Origin: an uncultured Blautia sp.
GTDB taxonomy: Bacteria > Bacillota > Clostridia > Lachnospirales > Lachnospiraceae
NCBI GenBank assembly: GCA_934371915.1
Contig: CAKROE010000040.1
Span: forward strand, 1-20,407
DNA length: 20,407 nt
Direction of reading: 5' to 3'
Below, piece after piece: positions 6,636 through 14,811 of this stretch. Each line of letters starts with the position of its first letter. Positions within the stretch are counted from its first letter, which is position 1. The position numbers and the translations under genes are program-made. A model generated the notes under the pieces. It was not told where the DNA came from. It ran no database searches and was given only the letters and a program-made list of their open reading frames with translations.

Positions 6636-9600
6636 ATGAATATGCAGGAAGTAAGCAGAGAAAATCAGGGTCTGTACCGCAGTGAATTTGAACACGACAA
6701 CTGCGGTATCGGTGCTGTTGTAAATATAAAAGGTAAAAAAACTCATGATACAGTTGCCAATGCTCTCAGGATTGTAGAACATCTGGAGCATCGTGCAGGT
6801 AAGGATGCAGAGGGAAAGACCGGTGACGGTGTTGGTATCCTTCTGCAGATCTCGCATAAATTTTTCAAAAAAGCCTGTAAAAAAGAAGGTTTTGAGATTG
6901 GTGATGAGAGAGAATACGGAATCGCCCAGTTCTTTTTCCCACAGCATGAGATCAAACGTGCACAGGCGAAAAAGATGTTTGAGATCATTGTGGAAAAAGA
7001 AGGACTGGAACTTCTCGGTTGGAGAACCGTGCCGGTAATCCCGGAGGTCCTCGGACACAAAGCAAGAGAATGTATGCCGTATATCATGCAGGCATTTATC
7101 AAAAAACCGGAAGAAGTGGAAAAAGGTCTGCCGTTTGACAGAATGCTGTATATTGCACGCCGCGAGTTTGAACAGAGTAATGATAATACTTATGTTGTGT
7201 CTATGAGCAGCCGTACGATCGTATATAAAGGTATGTTTCTTGTAGGACAGCTTCGCACATTCTTTGCAGATCTGCAGAGCCCGGATTATGAATCTGCGAT
7301 CGCCATGGTACATTCCAGATTCAGTACAAACACCAATCCGAGCTGGGAGAGAGCACATCCGAACCGCTTTATGGTACACAATGGTGAAATCAATACCATT
7401 CGCGGAAATGCAGATAAGATGCTGGCAAGAGAAGAGAATATGGAATCTCCTTATCTGAAAGGTCAGCTCCATAAAGTCCTTCCGGTAGTAAACCGCAATG
7501 GTTCTGACTCTGCGATGCTGGATAATACACTGGAATTTCTGGTTATGAGTGGTATGGAGCTTCCGCTTGCAGTCATGATCACGATTCCGGAACCATGGGC
7601 ATACAATGATACCATTTCTCAGGAAAAGAGAGATTTTTATCAGTATTATGCAACAATGATGGAGCCATGGGATGGTCCTGCGTCCATTCTGTTTTCTGAT
7701 GGGGATGTGATGGGAGCAGTTCTTGACCGTAATGGTCTGCGTCCGTCCAGATATTATATTACTTCTGATGGATATATGATCCTTTCTTCTGAAGTTGGTG
7801 TCATGCCGGTACCGGAAGATAAGATTGTTTTAAAAGAGCGTCTGCATCCGGGCAAAATGCTGCTTGTAGATACCGTTCAGGGAAAAGTCATTGATGATGA
7901 TGAACTGAAAGAAAAATATGCAACCATGCAGCCATACGGTGAGTGGCTGAACAGCAATCTGGTACAGCTTAAGGATATCAAGATTCCGAACATCCGTATG
8001 GAAGAATATACAGATGAACAGCGTGCACGTCTGCAGAAAGCATTCGGCTATACGTATGAACAATATCGTACTTCTATCCGCAACATGGCGCTGAACGGAG
8101 CTGAAAGCATCGGTGCAATGGGTGTGGATACACCGCTTGCCGTACTGTCTGATCAGGACCGCCCGTTATTTGATTATTTCAAACAGCTTTTTGCACAGGT
8201 TACAAACCCGCCAATCGATGCGATACGTGAAGAAATCGTTACTTCTACCAGTGTATATGTCGGTAAAGACGGAAACCTTCTGGTACAGCAGCCGGAAAAC
8301 TGTCATGTACTGAAGATCGTTCATCCGATCCTGACAAATACCGATATGCTGAAAATCAAGAATATGCATCATGAGGGATTCAAAGTAGCAGTAGTATCGA
8401 CACTTTATTATAAGAGTACAAAACTGGAACGTGCGATTGACCGCCTGTTTGTAGAAGTAGATAAAGCATACCGTGACGGTGCAAATATTCTGGTGCTTTC
8501 AGACAGAGGTGTGGATGAAAACCATATGCCGATCCCGTCACTCCTTGCAGTATCGGCGGTGCATCAGCATCTTGTAAAAACCAAGAAGAGTACATCTCTT
8601 GCCATTATTCTGGAATCCGGGGAACCAAGAGAAGTACATCACTTTGCAACATTGCTCGGCTATGGTGCAAGTGCCGTTAACCCTTATCTTGCTCTGGAAA
8701 CGATCCGTGAGCTGATTGACAATCATATGCTGGATAAAGATTACTATGCAGCAGTAGAAGATTATAACCATGCGGTATTAAGCGGTATTGTCAAGATTGC
8801 GTCCAAAATGGGTATTTCCACGATCCAGTCTTATCAGGGATCCCAGATCTTTGAGGCAATCGGTATTTCTCAGGAAGTGATCGACAAATACTTTACAGGA
8901 ACCGTAAGCCGTGTAGGTGGAATTACACTGGAAGACATTGAAGATAATGTAGAAAAACTTCATTCTGAGGCATTTGATCCGTTAGGCCTTGATACAGACC
9001 TTACACTGGACAGTGTCGGTGCACATAAAATGAGAAGTCAGGGAGAGGAACATCGTTACAACCCGCAGACGATCCATCTTCTGCAGGAGTCTACGTGGAC
9101 CGGAAGCTACGATCTTTTCAAACAATATACAGCGCTGGCAGATAAAGAAAGCCATGGTGCACTCAGAGGTCTCCTGGAGTTTAATTATCCGGAAAAGGCA
9201 ATCCCGATCGAAGAAGTCGAGAGTGTGGATGAAATCGTAAAACGATTCAAAACAGGTGCAATGTCCTATGGATCTATTTCACAGGAAGCACATGAGACAC
9301 TTGCAATTGCGATGAACCATCTGCATGGTAAATCCAATACAGGTGAAGGTGGAGAGAGTGCAGAACGTATTGCTTCTGCCGGAAGCAAGAATGACCGCTG
9401 TTCCGCAATCAAACAGGTTGCCAGTGGCCGATTTGGTGTAACAAGCCGTTATCTTGTATCTGCAAGAGAAATCCAGATCAAGATGGCACAGGGTGCAAAA
9501 CCAGGTGAAGGTGGACATCTTCCTGCCAAGAAAGTATATCCGTGGATTGCCAAAACACGTCATTCCACACCGGGTGTTTCTCTGATCTCACCACCGCCGC

Positions 9601-11189
9601 ATCATGATATTTATTCCATTGAGGATCTGGCGCAGCTGATTTACGATTTAAAGAATTCAAATGTATATGCAGATATTTCTGTCAAACTGGTTTCTGAGGC
9701 TGGTGTCGGTACTGTCGCAGCAGGTGTTGCAAAAGCCGGTGCACAGACAGTCCTGATTTCCGGATATGATGGAGGAACAGGTGCCGCACCGAGAAGCTCT
9801 ATCCACAATGCAGGACTTCCGTGGGAACTCGGCCTTGCAGAGACACATCAGACACTTCTTATGAACGGACTTCGTAACCGTGTGCGTATTGAGACAGACG
9901 GAAAGCTTATGAGTGGCCGTGATGTTGCAATCGCAGCACTTCTCGGCGCAGAAGAATTCGGCTTTGCGACAGCTCCGCTTGTAACAATGGGCTGTGTGAT
10001 GATGCGTGTATGTAATCTGGATACATGTCCGGTAGGTGTTGCAACACAGAATCCGGAGCTTCGTAAACGCTTCCGCGGCAAACCGGAATATGTAGAAAAC
10101 TTTATGAGATTTATTGCACAGGAACTGAGAGAATATATGGCACGTCTTGGCGTTCATACAGTAGATGAAATGGTTGGACGTACAGATCTCTTAAAACAGT
10201 CTCCGGATGCAGTCGAACCACATAAAGGAAAACTGGATTTAAGTGCAATTCTGAATAATCCATATGTCGGAAATGGTCAGAAAGTGACCTTTGACCCGAA
10301 AGCAGTATATAATTTTGAATTGGAGAAGACACTCGATGAAAAAGTTCTTCTTAAAAAATGCGCAAAGGCAATCTCAAAAAGAGAACACGTGGAATTAAGT
10401 GTGGATGTTACCAATACAGACCGTACTTTCGGCACGATCCTTGGTGCCGAGATCACCAGACAGACCGGAACAGGGCTGCCGGATGACACAGTAGTGATCA
10501 ACTGTCATGGAGCAGGTGGACAGAGCTTCGGTGCATTTATTCCGAAAGGTCTTACACTGAATCTGACAGGTGACAGTAACGACTACTTCGGAAAAGGACT
10601 TTCCGGTGGTAAGCTGATCGTCAGAGTCCCGGAAAAAGCTGCATACAAACCAGAAGAAAATATCATTATCGGTAACGTTGCTCTGTATGGTGCAACCAGT
10701 GGCTATGCGTTTATCAATGGTGTTGCCGGTGAACGTTTTGCAGTTCGTAACTCCGGTGCCTATGCTGTTGTAGAAGGTGTCGGTGAACATGGATGTGAGT
10801 ACATGACCGGTGGTCGTGTTGTTGTTCTCGGAAGAACCGGAAAGAACTTTGCAGCAGGTATGAGCGGCGGTATCGCATACGTTCTGGATGTGGAGAACAA
10901 GCTGTATAAGAACATCAACAAGGCAATGATCTCTATTGAAAAAGTGGAAAATAAATATGACAAAAAAGAACTGAAAACTCTGATCGAAGCACATGTAGCT
11001 GCAACGGGATCGGAGCTTGGACAGAAGGTTCTGGATCAGTTTGACATGTATCTGCCTCACTTCAAAAAACTCATTCCAAATGAGTACAAGAAGATGATCA
11101 CATTAAGTGCAAAGCTTGAGGAAAAAGGACTTACCAGTGAGCAGGCGCAGATGGAAGCATTCTACGAAAGTATCGGAGCAAAGCATTAA
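6636..11189 (+). CDS. gltB: Glutamate synthase (GOGAT), large subunit
   Basis: This subunit takes the amide from glutamine and uses it to convert 2-oxoglutarate to glutamate. At 1517 residues it has standard length. Residues 23 to about 420 form the class II glutaminase domain, with Cys23 in NCGIGAV as nucleophile after a 22-residue propeptide. The FMN-binding synthase domain follows around 830-1190; within it, C-x5-C-x4-C (Cys1120, Cys1126, Cys1131, ending TCPVGVATQ) binds the 3Fe-4S cluster. The C-terminal GXGXG beta-helix lies around 1250-1450. The start is slightly uncertain: GAAAGGG stands only three bases before ATG 6636 but nine before the in-frame ATG 6642, so translation may begin at the second Met. 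It lies between pyrG (10-base gap) and gltD (15-base gap). I found no internal break. Confidence 0.97.
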   Translation: MNMQEVSRENQGLYRSEFEHDNCGIGAVVNIKGKKTHDTVANALRIVEHLEHRAGKDAEGKTGDGVGILLQISHKFFKKACKKEGFEIGDEREYGIAQFFFPQHEIKRAQAKKMFEIIVEKEGLELLGWRTVPVIPEVLGHKARECMPYIMQAFIKKPEEVEKGLPFDRMLYIARREFEQSNDNTYVVSMSSRTIVYKGMFLVGQLRTFFADLQSPDYESAIAMVHSRFSTNTNPSWERAHPNRFMVHNGEINTIRGNADKMLAREENMESPYLKGQLHKVLPVVNRNGSDSAMLDNTLEFLVMSGMELPLAVMITIPEPWAYNDTISQEKRDFYQYYATMMEPWDGPASILFSDGDVMGAVLDRNGLRPSRYYITSDGYMILSSEVGVMPVPEDKIVLKERLHPGKMLLVDTVQGKVIDDDELKEKYATMQPYGEWLNSNLVQLKDIKIPNIRMEEYTDEQRARLQKAFGYTYEQYRTSIRNMALNGAESIGAMGVDTPLAVLSDQDRPLFDYFKQLFAQVTNPPIDAIREEIVTSTSVYVGKDGNLLVQQPENCHVLKIVHPILTNTDMLKIKNMHHEGFKVAVVSTLYYKSTKLERAIDRLFVEVDKAYRDGANILVLSDRGVDENHMPIPSLLAVSAVHQHLVKTKKSTSLAIILESGEPREVHHFATLLGYGASAVNPYLALETIRELIDNHMLDKDYYAAVEDYNHAVLSGIVKIASKMGISTIQSYQGSQIFEAIGISQEVIDKYFTGTVSRVGGITLEDIEDNVEKLHSEAFDPLGLDTDLTLDSVGAHKMRSQGEEHRYNPQTIHLLQESTWTGSYDLFKQYTALADKESHGALRGLLEFNYPEKAIPIEEVESVDEIVKRFKTGAMSYGSISQEAHETLAIAMNHLHGKSNTGEGGESAERIASAGSKNDRCSAIKQVASGRFGVTSRYLVSAREIQIKMAQGAKPGEGGHLPAKKVYPWIAKTRHSTPGVSLISPPPHHDIYSIEDLAQLIYDLKNSNVYADISVKLVSEAGVGTVAAGVAKAGAQTVLISGYDGGTGAAPRSSIHNAGLPWELGLAETHQTLLMNGLRNRVRIETDGKLMSGRDVAIAALLGAEEFGFATAPLVTMGCVMMRVCNLDTCPVGVATQNPELRKRFRGKPEYVENFMRFIAQELREYMARLGVHTVDEMVGRTDLLKQSPDAVEPHKGKLDLSAILNNPYVGNGQKVTFDPKAVYNFELEKTLDEKVLLKKCAKAISKREHVELSVDVTNTDRTFGTILGAEITRQTGTGLPDDTVVINCHGAGGQSFGAFIPKGLTLNLTGDSNDYFGKGLSGGKLIVRVPEKAAYKPEENIIIGNVALYGATSGYAFINGVAGERFAVRNSGAYAVVEGVGEHGCEYMTGGRVVVLGRTGKNFAAGMSGGIAYVLDVENKLYKNINKAMISIEKVENKYDKKELKTLIEAHVAATGSELGQKVLDQFDMYLPHFKKLIPNEYKKMITLSAKLEEKGLTSEQAQMEAFYESIGAKH

Positions 11190-11204
11190 GGAGGATGAGG
11201 AAAC

Positions 11205-12689
11205 ATGGGAAAGCCAACAGGATTTTTAGAATATAAAAGAGAGACAGCCAAAGTGCTGCCTCCAAAAGTCCGGATCGCCAACTTCAATGAATTCCGGACT
11301 CCGATCAGCAAAGAAAAACAGACCATTCAGGGCGCACGCTGTATGGCATGTGGTGTTCCGTTCTGTCAGTCAGGCATGATGCTTAATGGAATGGCTTCCG
11401 GATGTCCGCTGCACAATCTGGTGCCGGAAACAAATGATCTGGTTTATACAGGAAACTGGAAACAGGCATACTTAAGACTTTCCAAGACACACAGTTTTCC
11501 GGAGTTTACCTCCAGAGTATGTCCGGCACTCTGTGAAGCAGCCTGTACCTGCAATCTGGACAGCGAACCGGTTTCAACAAAAGAAAATGAGAGAGCGATT
11601 ATTGAGACTGCATGGCAGGAAGGATGGGTAAAACCACAGATTCCGCGCGTGCGTACCGGTAAAACGATTGCTGTTGTCGGAAGCGGACCTTCCGGTCTGG
11701 CAGCTGCACAGCAGCTGAACAGAAGAGGCCATAGTGTTACTGTTTATGAGAGAAATGACAGACCAGGAGGGTTGCTCAGATATGGTATTCCGAATATGAA
11801 GCTGGAGAAATCGGTCGTAGACAGACGAATCCATTTAATGGAAGAAGAGGGTGTTCAGTTTGTATTAAATACAAATGTAGGAAAAGACATTACAGCAGAA
11901 GAACTTCTTAAGAAATATGACCGTGTTATTCTTGCATGTGGAGCATCCAATCCAAGAGATATCAAAGCCCCGGGAAGAGAAGCAAAAGGAATTTATTTCG
12001 CCGTAGATTTCCTCGGACAAGTAACAAAGACTCTTCTGGATTCGAATTTCGAGAAAGTTCCGTATGAACTGGCAAAAGATAAACATGTGCTGGTCATCGG
12101 TGGTGGTGATACCGGTAACGACTGTGTAGGTACAAGTATACGTCTCGGTGCAAAATCTGTGACACAGCTTGAGATGATGCCGAAGCCTCCGGCAGAGCGT
12201 GCGGCAAACAATCCATGGCCGGAGTGGCCGCGCATCCTCAAAACAGATTATGGTCAGGAAGAAGCAATTGCCGTATTCGGACATGATCCTCGTGTATATC
12301 AGACAACCGTCACAGAGTTTATTGCAGATAAAAAAGGAAATGTCTGCAAGGCAAAAGTTGTCAAACTGAAACCGCAGAAAGACGAAAAGACCGGAAGAAT
12401 GATGATGGTACCGGTCGAGGGAACAGAAGAAGTGATTCCGGCAGATGTAGTGCTGATCGCAGCAGGTTTCCTCGGAAGTCAGAAATATGTTACCGATGCA
12501 TTTAAGGTAAATATCAATGGCCGTACAAATGTAGAGACAAAACCGGAAGCATATGAAACCTCTGTTCAGAGAGTTTTTACAGCAGGTGATATGCACCGCG
12601 GACAGTCCCTGGTAGTATGGGCAATCCGTGAAGGTCGCGAGGCTGCAAGAGCCGTAGATGAATCCCTGATGGGCTATACAAATCTCTGA
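11205..12689 (+). CDS. gltD: Glutamate synthase, small subunit (NADPH-type)
   Basis: This subunit feeds electrons from a nicotinamide cofactor through FAD and iron-sulfur clusters to GltB. At 494 residues it is full length. The N-terminal region has cysteine groups that bind the two 4Fe-4S clusters: Cys46, Cys49, Cys54 and Cys67, then Cys106, Cys110, Cys114 and Cys116. The FAD dinucleotide fold is marked by GSGPSG (159-164) and the nicotinamide fold by GGGDTG (299-304). The C-terminal FTAGDMHRGQSLVVWAIREG is the usual FAD-closing motif. AAGGAGG overlaps the gltB stop and is spaced 10 bases from the ATG, so coupling with gltB is likely. NADPH preference is assumed from the family and is not proven here. 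No clear terminator follows; the glnA promoter starts 41 bases later. Confidence 0.96.
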   Translation: MGKPTGFLEYKRETAKVLPPKVRIANFNEFRTPISKEKQTIQGARCMACGVPFCQSGMMLNGMASGCPLHNLVPETNDLVYTGNWKQAYLRLSKTHSFPEFTSRVCPALCEAACTCNLDSEPVSTKENERAIIETAWQEGWVKPQIPRVRTGKTIAVVGSGPSGLAAAQQLNRRGHSVTVYERNDRPGGLLRYGIPNMKLEKSVVDRRIHLMEEEGVQFVLNTNVGKDITAEELLKKYDRVILACGASNPRDIKAPGREAKGIYFAVDFLGQVTKTLLDSNFEKVPYELAKDKHVLVIGGGDTGNDCVGTSIRLGAKSVTQLEMMPKPPAERAANNPWPEWPRILKTDYGQEEAIAVFGHDPRVYQTTVTEFIADKKGNVCKAKVVKLKPQKDEKTGRMMMVPVEGTEEVIPADVVLIAAGFLGSQKYVTDAFKVNINGRTNVETKPEAYETSVQRVFTAGDMHRGQSLVVWAIREGREAARAVDESLMGYTNL

Positions 12690-12730
12690 AAAAAGTAAAA
12701 TAGTGCCTTAAAAAGTCTCAAAAAAGAGAG

Positions 12731-12759
12731 TTGACAAAGATCATGCAGATTGCTATAAT
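12731..12759 (+). promoter_or_regulatory. glnA-ANTAR operon promoter (consensus sigma-70)
   Basis: TTGACA (12731-12736) and TATAAT (12754-12759) are both perfect matches with the ideal 17-base spacing. Transcription should start near A12766, two bases before the leader hairpin. This is the strongest promoter match in the window, so control probably depends on events after initiation, such as the attenuator, or on a repressor. Confidence 0.88.
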
Positions 12760-12769
12760 ACCTGCATGA
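12741..12769 (+). repeat. Perfect 8-bp inverted repeat spanning the glnA -10 element
   Basis: TCATGCAG (12741-12748) and CTGCATGA (12762-12769) are exact reverse complements with 13 bases between them. The -10 box lies in the centre and the predicted start site in the right arm. The arms are 21 bases apart from start to start, two helical turns, as expected for a dimeric DNA-binding protein. It could be an operator. The right arm also supplies the first bases of the transcript. Confidence 0.5.
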
Positions 12770-12781
12770 ACAAGGGCGTTC
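12768..12781 (+). promoter_or_regulatory. ANTAR-type hexaloop hairpin in the glnA leader
   Basis: GAAC-AAGGGC-GUUC is a four-pair perfect stem with a six-base loop at 12772-12777, A at position 1 and G at position 4. GGGC of the loop and the following G form the first strand of the terminator at 12774-12819, so the two structures compete. The hairpin begins about two bases after the predicted transcript start. Confidence 0.75.
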
Positions 12782-12819
12782 TTTTGGAGGGTAACCCTCC
12801 AGAAGTGCGCCCCTTTTTT
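12774..12819 (+). terminator. Leader terminator (attenuator) before glnA
   Basis: GGGCG-t-t-CTTTTGGAGGG pairs with CCCTCCAGAAG-t-g-CGCCC around a three-base TAA loop, with one U-U mismatch and two G-U pairs, and ends in six Ts (12814-12819). It lies 31 bases before the glnA ATG. Without antitermination, most transcripts from the consensus promoter should stop here. Confidence 0.9.
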
Positions 12820-12850
12820 ATTTATTTTTCAAATATAAGGAGAGAATACT

Positions 12851-14158
12851 ATGGGGAATTACACCAGAGAGGAAATATTGCAGATGGTTGAGGAGGAAGA
12901 CGTAGAATTTATTCGTCTTCAGTTCACCGATATGTTCGGGGCAATTAAGAATATCGCTGTGACGGCTCGGGAACTTCCCCGTGCGTTAGATAATCGCTGT
13001 ATGATCAACGGCGAACAGATTGCGGAGATGGATATGGAGAAAGGTTCAGACCTTTATCTCAGCCCGATACTGGATACTTTTGCAATTCTGCCATGGCGTC
13101 CACAGCAGGGGAAAGTAGCCAGAATGATCTGTGATCTGTATTTTCCGGATGGTACACCGTATAAAAACAGCCCGCGATATATTCTGGAAAACGTGGCAGG
13201 CAAGGCACAGGAAGAAGGCTATACCTGTTATATCGATCCGGAATGTGAGTTTTTCCTGTTCCATACCGATGACAATGGCAATCCGACGACTGTGACACAT
13301 GAGCAGGCGGGATATCTGGATATCAGTCCGCTGGACCTCGGGGAAAATGCCAGAAGAGATATGGTACTTACATTAGAAGATATGGGAATGGAAGTAGAAT
13401 CTTCCCATCATGAAGCTGCACCGGCACAGCATGAGATTGATTTCCGTTATGGTGAGATCCGTAAGATTGCCGACTGCATTACGACTTTTAAGATGGCAGT
13501 CCGTATTGTGGCAAAACGCCATGGACTTCATGCCACATTTATGCCGAAGCCAAAGGCAGAAGCAAATGGTTCCGGTATGCACATCCAGTTTTCTCTGATC
13601 AAAAATGGGGAAAATGTATTTGAATGCGCAGACCGTCCGGGAGAACTCAGTGAAGAAGCATATTATTTTATAGGAGGTCTTCTGGCACACAGCAAGGAAA
13701 TGGCACTGATTACCAATCCACTGGTCAATTCCTATAAGCGACTTGTTCCGGGATATGATGCACCGACAGAACTTACATGGACTGAAAATAACCAGAATTC
13801 GTTGGTTCGTATTCCGGTAACCAGAGGAGAGGGGATTCGCGTAGAACTTCGAAGCCCGGATGCTTCTGCAAACCCATATGTGGTACTGGCAGTCTGCCTT
13901 GCCGCAGGTCTTGACGGAATCAAAAACAAGATCACACCGACAAAATCATCAAATCTTGCGGCACAGGATCAGCAGGCAGAACATCTTCCGGAAACATTAA
14001 AGGAAGCAATTGATTATTTTGAGTCCAGTTCATGGGTAAAAGAAGTACTTGGTGAGGAATTTTGCAGACAGTATATTGCAGCGAAAAAGAATGAATGGCT
14101 GAGATATACCAGACAGGTGACTGACTGGGAAATCGCAGAATATCTGTATCGACTGTAA
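12851..14158 (+). CDS. glnA: Type I glutamine synthetase, divergent active site
   Basis: By family this 435-residue protein is a short Firmicute-type (GSI-alpha) glutamine synthetase without the adenylylation loop. Metal and glutamate ligands are kept: Glu131 and Glu133 (ECEFF), Glu188 and Glu195 (HHEAAPAQHE), His244 (GSGMH), Arg298 (YKRLVPG), Arg320 (VRIP), Glu332 and Arg334 (VELR). Three key positions differ from the enzymes I know. The usual DGSSI block reads NGEQI, placing Asn53 where Asp50 of enterobacterial GlnA deprotonates ammonium. The flap Glu327 is Asp303 (GYDAP). The phosphate-binding Arg339 of the NRS motif is Gln315. The VRI stretch carrying the feedback-related Arg62 of Bacillus GlnA is also absent. 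It may still make glutamine, prefer another amine, or act as a sensor. AGGAG with eight-base spacing fixes the start. It is the first gene of an operon with the ANTAR regulator, behind an attenuator. Confidence 0.88.
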   Translation: MGNYTREEILQMVEEEDVEFIRLQFTDMFGAIKNIAVTARELPRALDNRCMINGEQIAEMDMEKGSDLYLSPILDTFAILPWRPQQGKVARMICDLYFPDGTPYKNSPRYILENVAGKAQEEGYTCYIDPECEFFLFHTDDNGNPTTVTHEQAGYLDISPLDLGENARRDMVLTLEDMGMEVESSHHEAAPAQHEIDFRYGEIRKIADCITTFKMAVRIVAKRHGLHATFMPKPKAEANGSGMHIQFSLIKNGENVFECADRPGELSEEAYYFIGGLLAHSKEMALITNPLVNSYKRLVPGYDAPTELTWTENNQNSLVRIPVTRGEGIRVELRSPDASANPYVVLAVCLAAGLDGIKNKITPTKSSNLAAQDQQAEHLPETLKEAIDYFESSSWVKEVLGEEFCRQYIAAKKNEWLRYTRQVTDWEIAEYLYRL

Positions 14159-14220
14159 GGAGACTTTACACATACTGTAAGTGAGATGAATAAGACAAGG
14201 GGAAGAGGAGAGACACTTTT

Positions 14221-14769
14221 ATGAGCAGTATTGTTATTGCATTACCGAAAATAGAAGATGCCAAAAAAATCCGCAGCGTTCTTGAACGTCACGGATTTAC
14301 GGTAGCCTCTGTATGCAGTACTGCATCAAGTGCCCTTTCGAATGCCTCGGAACTTGGAAGCGGTGTTCTGATCTGCGGACATCGTCTGCCGGATATGAAC
14401 TATCTGGATCTGTCTGAGTGTCTGCCGAGAGATTTTGAAATGTTGCTGCTGGCATCTGCGAGGGTGATCTGTGAAGTGCCATCCTCTATTCTTTCAGTGG
14501 AGATGCCGATAAAGGCCGGTGATCTGGTCAACACGGTCAGCATGATCCTGATGCAGCAGGAACGAAAGAGACGTAAAGAAAAAAAGAAACCAAAACTTCG
14601 TTCGGAGAAAGAGCAGAATTATATTTCCAATGCGAAGATGATGCTGATGAAGCGAAATCATTTGAATGAAGAAGATGCATACAGGTATATCCAGAAATCC
14701 AGTATGGATTCCGGAACGAATATGGTGGAGACAGCACAGATGCTTCTGATGCTGTTATATGAAAGCTGA
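14221..14769 (+). CDS. ANTAR-domain RNA-binding antiterminator (NitR/NasT-like)
   Basis: This 182-residue cytoplasmic protein is predicted to bind leader RNA hairpins and block transcription termination. Residues 1-110 have a receiver-like fold, but the phospho-acceptor position in VLICGHRLPDM is Gly53, the first strand (IVIALPKIED) lacks the paired acidic residues, and the conserved Lys is Met95 (VEMPI). Residues 112-126 are a strongly basic linker. Residues 127-182 are an ANTAR domain: AKMMLMKRNHLNEEDAYRYI, then QKSSMDSGTNMVETAQMLL. The 62-base gap after glnA holds no terminator, and AGAGGAG precedes the ATG. The glnA-ANTAR order next to gltBD resembles the glnA-nitR-glt cluster described in solvent-producing clostridia. 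Being in the glnA operon it would autoregulate, and its likely targets are the four AANGGC leaders in this window. Function is family knowledge; the targets are inferred. Confidence 0.9.
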   Translation: MSSIVIALPKIEDAKKIRSVLERHGFTVASVCSTASSALSNASELGSGVLICGHRLPDMNYLDLSECLPRDFEMLLLASARVICEVPSSILSVEMPIKAGDLVNTVSMILMQQERKRRKEKKKPKLRSEKEQNYISNAKMMLMKRNHLNEEDAYRYIQKSSMDSGTNMVETAQMLLMLLYES

Positions 14770-14793
14770 TACAGCAATGCTGGAAGTAAGGGA

Positions 14794-14811
14794 CGGATCT
14801 GTAAAGATCCG
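14794..14811 (+). other. Small perfect hairpin between the ANTAR gene and aspS
   Basis: CGGATCT-GTAA-AGATCCG is a seven-pair perfect stem with a four-base loop in the 85-base gap. No T-run follows, so it is not a standard terminator, and it lies 30 bases before the aspS ribosome binding site. It may only shape mRNA stability. I see no separate promoter for aspS nearby. Confidence 0.4.

Noticed and set aside
6519..7472. 317-codon open frame on the minus strand across the pyrG-gltB junction
   Set aside because: It overlaps two certain genes in antisense, has a random-looking composition and no recognisable domain.
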